64,000 nt of DNA from an uncultured Prevotella sp. GTDB taxonomy: Bacteria; Bacteroidota; Bacteroidia; Bacteroidales; Bacteroidaceae. The position numbers and the translations under genes were made by a program. Under the pieces are notes generated by a model. The model did not search any database and was not told where the DNA came from. It saw nothing but the letters and a program-made list of their open reading frames with translations. Shown in pieces: positions 17,993 to 26,873 of the stretch; positions within the stretch are counted from its first letter, which is position 1; each line of letters opens with the position of its first letter. The stretch covers positions 4,712 through 68,711 of the forward strand of contig CAJLYG010000001.1 in assembly GCA_905210845.1 (NCBI GenBank), in the 5' to 3' direction.

Positions 17993-20900
17993 TTAAAACG
18001 TTATATTGACGCCCAGCATATATGAACGTGCTGTAGGATAGCCAATGACAGCCCCTTTCTCGTCATCCGTCGTATTATCAAAGTTTAGTGCGTTCTTAAT
18101 ATTGCTGAAAGTATAGAGATTGTTGACACTCAGATCAATCCTGAAAGCTGTCAGTCCTATGGATCGAACAAAAGATGTAGGAAGCTGAACCCCTAAGGTT
18201 ACGTTCTTGATCTGTATATAATTCATCTTTTTATAAAAAGCATGTTTGCTAAAAGGTACGTAGGTTGGTGATGTCATACTGTTTGTAGGATTATCCTCTG
18301 TCCAGTAATTCATATCACTCAAATAGTTGAACTCCGGCATCCATCGGTCGAAATTGTAGTCGTGGGCACTCCTCCATTGCCCAAACAGTCCATTCAGGAC
18401 AAAAGATGCATAGAATATTTTGTAATTGAAATTATTCGTCATGGATGCTAATACTCTCGGTAGTTTAGAACCGATGATGACTTTGTCCTTAGCATTGATA
18501 ACACCATCTCCATTCGTATCCTGCAACATGGCGGAACCCGGGACAGCTCCAGCTTGTATCACCTTGCCGTCAGCATTCAGATATTTCTTTTGGGTAGCGT
18601 CCCAACGGGGATCATCACTCTGCCATGTGCCAATCACTTTATAATCGTAATAAACACGTGATGATTCACCCACGAACCATTTATTGGTGAGATCTTGCTT
18701 TGAGTTGTCGGTTAGCTTGGTGATCTCGTCTTTATTCCAAGAGAGATTAACCGTTGTACGCCATTCGAAATCTTTTTGGCGAACGTTGACAGAAGTAGCC
18801 GTAATTTCAAAACCAATGTTCTTCGTTTTACCAATATTGTCCATGATCGTACGATATCCATTCATATATGGTACAGAGCGTGACATCAACAAGTCTTTAG
18901 TATGAGAAACATAAAAGTCGAAACTCCCGAAGAGACGGCTGTTGAACAAGGTATAGTCGAGACCGGCATTAAAGGTATAGGTGGTCTCCCATTTCAAATT
19001 CGGATTACCCACTCCGTTGGTGGGAAGGTAGGTTCCATTAGATGCTTGAACTCCATCTCCATAGACATATTTCGTTGAAGAGAGGCGGTCCAAAGTCTGA
19101 TAGGCGTTAATTGCCTGATTCCCATTTGCACCGTAAGAAAGGCGGAGCTTCAATTGGTCAAGCCAGCCCCGTGTGCCCTCCATGAACTTTTCCTGTGAAA
19201 TGTTCCATGCTAAAGCACCAGAAGGGAAAAAGGCGTATTTATTATTCTTACCAAAAGCAGAATAGCCGTCAGTTCTCCCCGTGAGCGTTACCAAATATTT
19301 ACTGTTGAAAGAATAATTTAATCGGAACATATAAGAAAGGAGTGCAGTGTGTACTTCAGAAGAGCTGACAGAAATATTATCTTCGCCAGCATTCATGTTG
19401 CTGTATCCGTAGTCATCACTTACGAAATTTTCCGCTGATTGTGAACTATACATATTCTTGGTTCCCTGCATAGAGAACAGACCTGTTGCATCAAATTTAT
19501 GAAGTCCAATCTCCCGTTCGTATTTTAGGATATTTTCCCAAGTGTAGTCATAATAATGGCGGTTGGTAATACTGGCTGTTCCATTGACAGGCTTCCCGGA
19601 GACAGTATTCCTGCCATAGTAGGATCCCGCAAAAGTAGAACGGTAGTTATAGCCGAATTTGTGCGATAGCTAAGTCCCTTTAATGGTAACTGGATGAGAG
19701 CAAAGGAAGAAATAAAGATATTCCTGACATTGTTATCATTGATACCCTTGCTATTGGCAACAGGGTTATAGTACAAGGTATTACGAGACATGGGATAGAA
19801 TATGATGTTTCCATCCTCGTCCTTGGCACTTGACCATGGACTCATTTTGATAGCGGCTTCCAAATAGGGATTACGGCTGTTGTTATCTTTTTCTACTGCC
19901 TGCATGTTCATGCCAATCTTTAGCCATTTATTCAAGTCTTGGGTGATATTCAGATTGGCGCTGGTACGTTTATATCCAGTATGTACTTCAACGCCTTCCT
20001 GTTGCAACCGTGAGATATTGGCTATATATGTTGTGCTTTCTGTACCCCCAGAAATACTTAACTCATGATTCATGACATATCCTTTTCGGAAAACGACATC
20101 TTGCCAATCAGTTTGTTTCCCTGCCTGATAATTTGCGTACTCATCAGCTCCAAGTATCTTTTCTGGAGTGAGTTCCGAGTAATCCAGTCCGTTTTTCAGA
20201 TGATAGTAATCTTGAAGATATTTGATATATTCATCCCCATCCATCATGTTCAATCGGCGTTCGGTCTCTGCAAAACCTATTTGTCCTTTATAGGTAACTG
20301 ACGCTTTTCCGACCTTTCCTCTTTTTGTTTGGATAAGAATAACGCCATTGGCACCCCGAGAGCCATAAATGGCAGCTGCCGATGCATCTTTTAACACAGA
20401 CATACTTTCGATCATGTCTGGATTGATATCCCCTAATGATCCACTATAAGGAATACCATCGAGCACAATTAATGGGGTATTGCTGGCTGACAAAGAATTA
20501 ACGCCACGAATTCTGATTGACTGGTCTTGTCCAGGAGCTGCATTGCCTGTAGTGATCGTAAGTCCTGGCACTTGTCCTACAAGTCGATCCATCAAGTTAT
20601 TGGTAGTAACCAAATTCAGTTTTTCTTCATTAACAGAAACGACACCACCAGTAAGATCGCTCTTCTTTTGAGAGCCATAGCCAATGACAACCACCTCATT
20701 CAGCGATTCCTGGTCTTCTTTCATACTGATGGTAATCTCTCTTCCCGCGACTGCTCGCAGTGACTGGGACTGATATCCAATATAAGTAACATCAAGTGTA
20801 GAGCCCTCTGGCGCTTCAAAGGAGAAATTGCCGTTCACATCGCTTACGGTTCCGTTCGAAGATCCTTTTTGCTTGACAGTGGCACCAATGATAGGATCGC

Positions 20901-21291
20901 CATTGCTGTCAAGGATTCTCCCCGACACCTTGATACGCGTTCCTTTATTGCCCTCGTGGGTCTGCTTGACTTGCTGGGCACCATCTTTCCGATATACGAT
21001 GATGGTCTTCCCCTGAATCTCGTAAGACACGTTCTCACCGGACAACATTTTGTCGACAACTTGTGAGACTGGTGCATCCTAGGCATGAATGTTCACCACT
21101 TTCTTCAGATTAGCAATGGCTCCGTTCTTGAAAACAAATGAGTAGCCTGTTTGTTTCTTAACTTGTGCCATGGCTGATTTCAAGGTCACATGATTAGCAT
21201 TGAAGGTTACATTCTGCGCAGAGACAGGATGCAAGAGACCAAATGCTAACAGACCTGTTAATAAGGTACTTTTCTTTAAAAAACTCTGCAT
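17993..21291 (-). pseudogene. SusC-like TonB-dependent transporter with STN domain, broken by a TAG and a -1 frameshift
   Basis: Order of parts: signal peptide (1-25, ending PVSAQ), STN domain (about 28-95), CarboxypepD_reg domain (ISGRILDSNGDPIIGATV region), TonB-box/linker with EVVVIGYGSQKKSD, plug (LIVLDGIPYSG, VLKDASAAAIYGSRGANGV), and barrel ending SYMLGVNITF. Two lesions: TAG at 21079-21081 (codon 71, inside STN, between NIHA and DAPVSQVVDKML; CAG or AAG would restore it), and a missing base at 19656-19657 (minus strand ACAAATTCGG where AATTTCGG gives RTNFGYNYRSTFAGSYYGRN). Restored length is about 1099 residues. STN plus adjacent FecR and ECF sigma genes make this a trans-envelope signalling transporter that would switch on its own operon. 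Confidence 0.88.
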
Positions 21292-21429
21292 AGGTTAAAA
21301 TTGATTTGATTATAGTCCTTATCTATACAAGCAAAGAACTTCCTAAAAGGTATAGTGTTCTCCTTCTTTTTTTATAAGAAAGAGAGACCGTACGCTCCAG
21401 TCTCTCTTTCCTCGCATTCTCATTCATGT

Positions 21430-22452
21430 TTAATAAAGGTAGTAAGAATTCTTGTCCTTCTTATAATGGATATGGCAGCTGCGAGAGATGGCATCAATAA
21501 TATCCCCTACAGCATCTTCCTTCCTGTTGAAGTAGCCATAGAAGCCTATGCCCTTGATTTTATCCCTGACCTTGATGCTGACACCATAGCTACGACTAAG
21601 GATTTGAGCTACATCATATAGGTTCATGTTTTCAAAGTAGATGTCATCACAAGTGGTGGAAGGAGAGACGGCACGCTTCATGAGCTTCATCTTACCTGTG
21701 CTCTTATCAATGATGACCTTGTCGCCTGCTGACATCTCTACAGGCAGGCTCTTATCTAACTGGTTCCTTAAGGAGATCTTTCCACTGATTAGTCCTGCGA
21801 CAGCTTCATTTTCGTCCCTGTAATTGCGGATGAAGAATTCCGTACCTATATCTTCCACGACCATTTCTGCAGTCAACACCCGGAAAGGCAGTTCTTTATT
21901 GTGCCTGACCTTGAAGAAAGCTTCTCCATCAAGAGCGACATTTCGATCACTGATATTGTAACCCTGGGAGTATGAAATCAGCGACCCGCTGTTTAAGTGT
22001 ATATTTGTGCTGTCTGGCAAATATAGGTCAAGGGTAGATCCCTCTGGGGCCTTCATCTCCATCTGTGCAAAACTGCCGATGACTTGGTTGGAAGTAATAT
22101 GGTAGCTTGCCCAGGGAAGTGCAATTATCAGGAGGAGTATGGCTGCGGCTACATACCGGAACCATTTGGAACGGATAAACTGCCCAAAGCTGATCTCTCT
22201 GGGTTGAGGGGCAATGGGCGCTTTCTCATACAGATGCTGATAAAATCTCTCTATGCCCTTTGCACAGTCAAAGCCGGCGGGATTTTCCTTCACCTCAAGG
22301 GCAAAAAGAAACTTGATCCGGCTTCTGACATATTCCTCGTTCGCTTTGGAAGCAAAGGCCCATGTTCTCAATTCTGACAACTGCTCACTGTTGATTTCTT
22401 CGTCCATGTAAGCGGTAATCAGGTTGTCTATATTTATTTCTCTCGTTTGCAT
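21430..22452 (-). CDS. FecR-family anti-sigma factor
   Basis: The 340-residue product has an N-terminal cytoplasmic segment (about 1-105), one transmembrane helix (YVAAAILLLIIALPWASY, about 113-130) and a periplasmic FecR domain (GSTLDLYLPDSTNIHLNSGS, DRNVALDGEAFFKV, RVLTAEMVVEDIGTEFFIRNY) plus a C-terminal STN-interacting domain (FENMNLYDVAQILSRSYGVSIKV). In this family the protein holds an ECF sigma factor and releases it when the STN domain of a loaded SusC signals. It lies between the sigma gene (63-base gap) and the SusC gene (138-base gap), fitting a classical sigma/FecR/SusC cascade. Confidence 0.92.
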   Translation of the reverse strand: MQTREINIDNLITAYMDEEINSEQLSELRTWAFASKANEEYVRSRIKFLFALEVKENPAGFDCAKGIERFYQHLYEKAPIAPQPREISFGQFIRSKWFRYVAAAILLLIIALPWASYHITSNQVIGSFAQMEMKAPEGSTLDLYLPDSTNIHLNSGSLISYSQGYNISDRNVALDGEAFFKVRHNKELPFRVLTAEMVVEDIGTEFFIRNYRDENEAVAGLISGKISLRNQLDKSLPVEMSAGDKVIIDKSTGKMKLMKRAVSPSTTCDDIYFENMNLYDVAQILSRSYGVSIKVRDKIKGIGFYGYFNRKEDAVGDIIDAISRSCHIHYKKDKNSYYLY

Positions 22453-22515
22453 CTAACAATATAAGCAATTAAAAATGAATTTAGTATAGTTGGATAAATG
22501 TAAAATTGTATTGCC

Positions 22516-23094
22516 TCAAGACAATCCGTGAAGCAGGAGCAGTAGGATCAGTGATCTCTTGAGTGCTTCCCTCAATTGGTCTTGCGCATGCTTCATGTGG
22601 TATTTGACTGTAGGAACCGTAATACCCAATTCCTCGGCTATTTCCTGATATTTCTTTTTCTCCGTCCGGCTCATGAGGAAAACCTTCCTTGCCTGTTCTG
22701 GCAATTCATGAATCGCCTTATCTACGGCTTGCTCCAGCTCCTGGGAAATCAGGTCTTTCAAGGGATCATCATCTGCAAACAAGGAAAGGAAAAAAGGAGG
22801 GTCATCCATAATGGAGTCTGACAATTTTTGTTTCTGATGATAAGCCGACCGCACACGATTAATACAACCATGCCGAACAGCCTGGACCAGATAACCTTCT
22901 ATCGAGACATTCTTGATTTCCTTCCGGTGATCCCACAGATAAAAAAGGACATCATCAGCCACCTCCTCTGCACATGACTTGTCATGCAGGATATGGAGGG
23001 CGATATAACAGAGTTTCCGATAATACTCTTTATACAATAGGTTGAAAGCCGTTATATCTCCATTTTTGATTTGCTCAAATAGCTGTGTATTCAT
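22516..23094 (-). CDS. ECF-type RNA polymerase sigma-70 factor
   Basis: The 192-residue product shows sigma region 2 (AFNLLYKEYYRKLCYIALHILHDKSCAEEVADDVLFYLWDHR) and region 4 (LEQAVDKAIHELPEQARKVFLMSRTEKKKYQEIAEELGITVPTVKYHMKHA, a helix-turn-helix). It is of the Bacteroides extracytoplasmic family that partners with FecR-like anti-sigma factors in glycan-use clusters. It is first in the minus-strand order sigma, FecR, SusC, SusD, GH29, GH2. A TACATTTG (rc 23127-23134) lies 33 bases before its start. Confidence 0.93.
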   Translation of the reverse strand: MNTQLFEQIKNGDITAFNLLYKEYYRKLCYIALHILHDKSCAEEVADDVLFYLWDHRKEIKNVSIEGYLVQAVRHGCINRVRSAYHQKQKLSDSIMDDPPFFLSLFADDDPLKDLISQELEQAVDKAIHELPEQARKVFLMSRTEKKKYQEIAEELGITVPTVKYHMKHAQDQLREALKRSLILLLLLHGLS

Positions 23095-23126
23095 TATGGA
23101 ATATCGTTTATCAAGATTAAACGCTA

Positions 23127-23134
23127 CAAATGTA
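23127..23134 (-). promoter_or_regulatory. -7 element TACATTTG for the ECF sigma gene
   Basis: The octamer fits TAnnTTTG of the Bacteroidetes primary sigma factor, 33 bases before the start codon. No good TTTG is seen at the right distance upstream, so only the -7 is supported. Confidence 0.45.
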
Positions 23135-23525
23135 CATATTTTTTTGAATTCTTCTTCCTCTATCTCTAATTTTCTTGCTTTCTATGTCACAAAAAATGAA
23201 TTCATGCGTTTTTTACATGAATGATGTAAATAACAGATGCCTTTAGCTATCGGATGGAAGAGATGCGTGAGCTGCTGCTTAGCAAGGCGCATGCCTTAAC
23301 TTGCGGAGAATCTTTCACGTGCCAGAAAGTACATTATCAACGAATATAATAATCGGATGGACAATCTAAAAGCAATCTATCAGGATCAAGTATAACGCTT
23401 GGCGCCTGAGAGATACTTAGCTTTTTTCTTATTTATCATAACTCCTATTATTTGCTTTTTATCCTTTCTTGACTTGTTTTCCTGATCTTTAGCTTTCCTG
23501 ACAGTGGTTTCTTAAAAGAATTGAC
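23135..23525. other. Intergenic region, possible gene remnant
   Basis: This stretch of about 390 bases separates the divergent ECF sigma and PBP4 genes. Around 23235-23395 broken frames give plausible protein-like fragments (for example a stretch reading KYIINEYNNRMDNLKAIYQDQV), suggesting the remnant of a decayed gene, but I cannot name it. No RNA gene or clear repeat is seen. Confidence 0.3.
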
Positions 23526-23533
23526 TAACTTTG
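23526..23533 (+). promoter_or_regulatory. -7 element TAACTTTG upstream of the PBP4-like gene
   Basis: An exact TAnnTTTG match lies 27 bases before the chosen start of the peptidase gene. The -33 region (GGTTTC about 19 bases upstream) is only a partial match. Confidence 0.5.
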
Positions 23534-23560
23534 CAAGCCATAAAAAGAAGAAAAGCCATC

Positions 23561-24796
23561 ATGTTACTACGATATATATTGACTCAAGGATTATGTCTGG
23601 TCGCCGGTACACTGTTGATTGCCAGTTGTGGAAGCAAAGAAAAGGAAGAGAAAAAGACGGCGGCCCATTGCACCGTTACCATTCCCATTGACCAAGGCCT
23701 GAAGAACCGATTAATAGACTTTGCGTCCAAGCCACGTGTGAAGGGCAAGTTTGGCATGTATGTCTACGACCTGACGGCTAATCGCCCAGTGTATGGCTTC
23801 CACGAGAATGTCTCGATCCCATCTGCGTCTTGCCTAAAATTGCTCACAGGAATTTCCGGTTTGCACATCCTTGGCACACATTATAAATATGCTACTTCCA
23901 TCTATACACGCGGATCGGTAAGGGATGGAATACTCGAAGGTGATATTGCCTTCAAGGGGGATCTTGACCCTCAGTTGAACGAGCCTGATTTGTCTATGTT
24001 TGCCAAAGCCCTGAAGCGAAAGGGAATACGAAAACTGACGGGGCATCTTTACCTCGACCTGCTGTTGCATGATCCTGTCAAGAGCGAGCAGCACTGGTAT
24101 CCTTGGGACCTGTCGTTTTCACGCTATGGCATTCTTTACAAGGGTGCCCCCAAGGTTAAAAAGGAACTAAGGTCTGCCTTGCGCAATCAGGGCATTGTCG
24201 TGGCAGACAGTCAGGTTGTGATGGGCAAGGTGCCGAAGGGATCCCATTGCATCTTCCGCTTTTATCGAGGCATCGAGAAGGTCATTAAGAGAATGTGGAA
24301 GAATAGTTCCAATACACAAGCAACATCCTTGCTTTATACTATCGGACATCGTGTCAACCCACATCAGCATCCTACGGTGGCAGGTGTTGGATACTTGCGC
24401 CATTTTTTGAAAAACGACCTGGGGCAGCGGGATACGTCATTAGTCATCCACGATGGATGTGGACTCTGCACTTATAATCATCTATCTCCAAAAGCTCTTA
24501 CAGAGGCTCTTATTTATGGTTATCAGCACAAGCTGATCTATGGTGTTTTATACCGGAACCTATCCATTGCCGGTGTAGACGGAACCCTGCGTTCAGAACT
24601 CTCGGAACCCAAGCTCCGCGGCAAGGTGAGAGGAAAAACGGGAACCCTGTCCCATCCTTACGGGATCAGCTCACTCGCGGGCTATTGCAAGGGTAGCAAC
24701 GGGCACATGCTCGCCTTCTCCATTATGGATAGCGAAATGTCCGTCCTCGATGCTCGCGTCCTGCAACGTGACTTGTGTAAGGTCTTGGTAAAATAA
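23561..24796 (+). CDS. D-alanyl-D-alanine carboxypeptidase/endopeptidase, PBP4 family (peptidase S13), lipoprotein
   Basis: From MLLRYILTQ the product is 411 residues with a lipoprotein signal (TLLIASCGSKE). The three active-site motifs of class-C-type low-mass PBPs are present: SxxK as S90-C-L-K93 in SIPSASCLKLLTG, SxN as SSN in WKNSSNTQATSLL, and KTG in RGKTGTLSHPYG. The protein would trim or cut peptidoglycan cross-links in the periplasm. It is shorter than the usual 450-490 residues, and the normally serine-rich DGSGLS segment reads DGCGLCTYN, an oddity near the active site. A start 30 bases further upstream is possible but would overlap the -7 promoter element. It is probably monocistronic. 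Confidence 0.82.
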   Translation: MLLRYILTQGLCLVAGTLLIASCGSKEKEEKKTAAHCTVTIPIDQGLKNRLIDFASKPRVKGKFGMYVYDLTANRPVYGFHENVSIPSASCLKLLTGISGLHILGTHYKYATSIYTRGSVRDGILEGDIAFKGDLDPQLNEPDLSMFAKALKRKGIRKLTGHLYLDLLLHDPVKSEQHWYPWDLSFSRYGILYKGAPKVKKELRSALRNQGIVVADSQVVMGKVPKGSHCIFRFYRGIEKVIKRMWKNSSNTQATSLLYTIGHRVNPHQHPTVAGVGYLRHFLKNDLGQRDTSLVIHDGCGLCTYNHLSPKALTEALIYGYQHKLIYGVLYRNLSIAGVDGTLRSELSEPKLRGKVRGKTGTLSHPYGISSLAGYCKGSNGHMLAFSIMDSEMSVLDARVLQRDLCKVLVK

Positions 24797-24873
24797 ATAC
24801 CTTTTATTTTTCACAGAGAATTCCTCAAAAGAGGCATTTTCTTTGCATATTCTTCCAGAAAAGTCGATTTTTA

Positions 24874-24905
24874 TTTGGAAGGAATTGATCTTTTGCCTAT
24901 ATTTG
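24874..24905 (+). promoter_or_regulatory. Promoter of the hydrogenase operon
   Basis: TTTG at 24874-24877, a 20-base spacer and TATATTTG at 24898-24905 match the Bacteroidetes consensus exactly. The predicted transcript would begin about 45 bases before the HydB start. It would drive HydB, HydA and probably HydC. Confidence 0.6.
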
Positions 24906-24954
24906 CAGCATTTAGCATTATTAACTCTAAAGTCATATATACCCTATTACCAAT

Positions 24955-26862
24955 ATGAATAAATTGACCCATGACAAACTAAGCTCTATCCGACTCCAAG
25001 CGCAAAGGAGACTGGATTTGCGCGAGATGAGTTGCAAGCAGGTCTCACAAGACTGCTCGGGATTAAACAGAGGGGCGGAACATCTCCAAATTCTCTGTTG
25101 CGGAGGCACTGGCTGTCATGCTTCTGACAGTCGGAAGATCGTAGAGAACCTGAGACAATCAATTGCTGCTCACCGGATTGAGAATCAGGTAGATGTAGTG
25201 GCAACGGGATGCTTCGGTTTCTGCGAGAAAGGTCCCATCGTGAAGATGATCCCAGATAATACATTCTATGTACAGGTAAAGCCTGAGGATGCTGAGGAAC
25301 TGGTCACGGAACATATTATAGGAGGTCGTCGTGTGAACCGCTTGCTTTACGTTGATCCAAAGACTTCTCATGAAGTGAGTGACTCCAAGCACATGGATTT
25401 TTATCGTAAGCAGATGCGTATCGCCTTGCGTAATTGTGGGATGATCAATCCAGAGGACATCTTTGAGTATATTGCGCGCGATGGCTATCGTGCTCTTCAA
25501 CAGGTATTGAGAGACCAGGATCCAGAAAAGGTAATAGAAGAAATCAAGAGGTCTGGATTGCGAGGGCGTGGCGGTGCTGGCTTTCCGACAGGAAAGAAAT
25601 GGGAGTTATCACGCTCTTATCAAGGTGAACAAAAATACGTAGTATGTAATGCTGATGAAGGGGATCCCGGTGCCTTTATGGACCGTTCTATTATGGAAGG
25701 GGATCCAAACTCCATCGTGGAAGCAATGACGATCTGCGGGTTTTGCATTGGTGCCACTCGCGGGCTGATCTATATCCGGGCTGAATATCCTTTGGCTGTC
25801 AGTAGGCTAAAGATCGCCATACAGCAAGCTCGGAATCTAGGCTTGTTGGGAGATGACATACTCGGTTCTACTTTCAACTTTGACATCGAGATCCGCTATG
25901 GAGCTGGGGCTTTTGTCTGCGGGGAGGAAACAGCCCTGATCCATTCCATGGAAGGAAAACGTGGCGAACCTACGCTGAAGCCACCTTTCCCCGCAGAATC
26001 TGGTTACCGTGGGATGCCCACAAACGTGAATAACGTTGAGACACTTGCCAATATCCCTATTATTCTGACGCGGGGCGCATCGTGGTTCTCATCTATCGGC
26101 ACCGAAACTTCCAAGGGAACCAAAGTATTTGCCTTGGCAGGGAAAATCAATAATGTAGGACTAATTGAAGTACCCATGGGTACAACCTTACGCGAAATTA
26201 TCTATGACATTGGTGGCGGGGTAAAGAATGGAAAAAAGTTCAAGGCAGTGCAAACTGGAGGACCATCGGGAGGGTGCCTGACAGAGCAACATCTCGATAC
26301 GCCCATTGACTATGAACACCTCACGGCTGCTGGCTCAATGATGGGGTCTGGGGGGATGATCGTTATGGACGAAGATGATTGCATGGTATCTGTTGCAAGA
26401 TTCTATTTGGAGTTTACTGTCGGGGAATCCTGTGGGAAGTGCACACCTTGCCGCATCGGCAATAAGCGACTCTTGGAAGTCCTGACTAGGATCACAGAAG
26501 GGAAAGGAAGCATAAGCGACTTGCAACGGCTAAAGACATTGAGCGAGACCATTAAGGACACAGCTCTCTGTGGACTGGGGCAAACGTCCCCAAATCCGGT
26601 TTTGTCAACACTCAATAATTTCTGGGAAGAATACGAAGAGCACGTCCAACAGCACCATTGCCGGGCCAGGCGATGTAAGGCCCTTCTCACCTACTCTATT
26701 GATCCTGGAGCCTGTAAGGGTTGTGGTGCTTGTTCGCGCCATTGTCCTGCCAATGCCATCATCGGTAGTGTTCGAGCTCCACACGTCATCAACCCTGCAC
26801 TCTGTATCCGATGCGGCATGTGCATGTCGCGTTGTAAGTTTCATGCTATCTCCGTCTATTAA
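24955..26862 (+). CDS. hydB: HydB, NuoF-like subunit of electron-bifurcating-type [FeFe] hydrogenase
   Basis: The 635-residue subunit has an N-terminal thioredoxin-like [2Fe-2S] domain (about 45-125, CCGGTGCHAS and TGCFGFCEKGP), an NADH/FMN-binding NuoF core (about 140-520; GLRGRGGAGFPTGKKWE, VCNADEGDPGAFMDRS, GAGAFVCGEETALIHSMEG), the [4Fe-4S] site GESCGKCTPCR with a distal Cys in TALCGLG, and two C-terminal ferredoxin clusters (CKGCGACSRHCP, CIRCGMCMSRCK). In known trimeric enzymes this subunit carries flavin and lets NAD(H) and ferredoxin be used together to make or consume H2. It starts the operon and is 11 bases before HydA. Confidence 0.92.
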   Translation: MNKLTHDKLSSIRLQAQRRLDLREMSCKQVSQDCSGLNRGAEHLQILCCGGTGCHASDSRKIVENLRQSIAAHRIENQVDVVATGCFGFCEKGPIVKMIPDNTFYVQVKPEDAEELVTEHIIGGRRVNRLLYVDPKTSHEVSDSKHMDFYRKQMRIALRNCGMINPEDIFEYIARDGYRALQQVLRDQDPEKVIEEIKRSGLRGRGGAGFPTGKKWELSRSYQGEQKYVVCNADEGDPGAFMDRSIMEGDPNSIVEAMTICGFCIGATRGLIYIRAEYPLAVSRLKIAIQQARNLGLLGDDILGSTFNFDIEIRYGAGAFVCGEETALIHSMEGKRGEPTLKPPFPAESGYRGMPTNVNNVETLANIPIILTRGASWFSSIGTETSKGTKVFALAGKINNVGLIEVPMGTTLREIIYDIGGGVKNGKKFKAVQTGGPSGGCLTEQHLDTPIDYEHLTAAGSMMGSGGMIVMDEDDCMVSVARFYLEFTVGESCGKCTPCRIGNKRLLEVLTRITEGKGSISDLQRLKTLSETIKDTALCGLGQTSPNPVLSTLNNFWEEYEEHVQQHHCRARRCKALLTYSIDPGACKGCGACSRHCPANAIIGSVRAPHVINPALCIRCGMCMSRCKFHAISVY

Positions 26863-26873
26863 TTGCAATCGAT

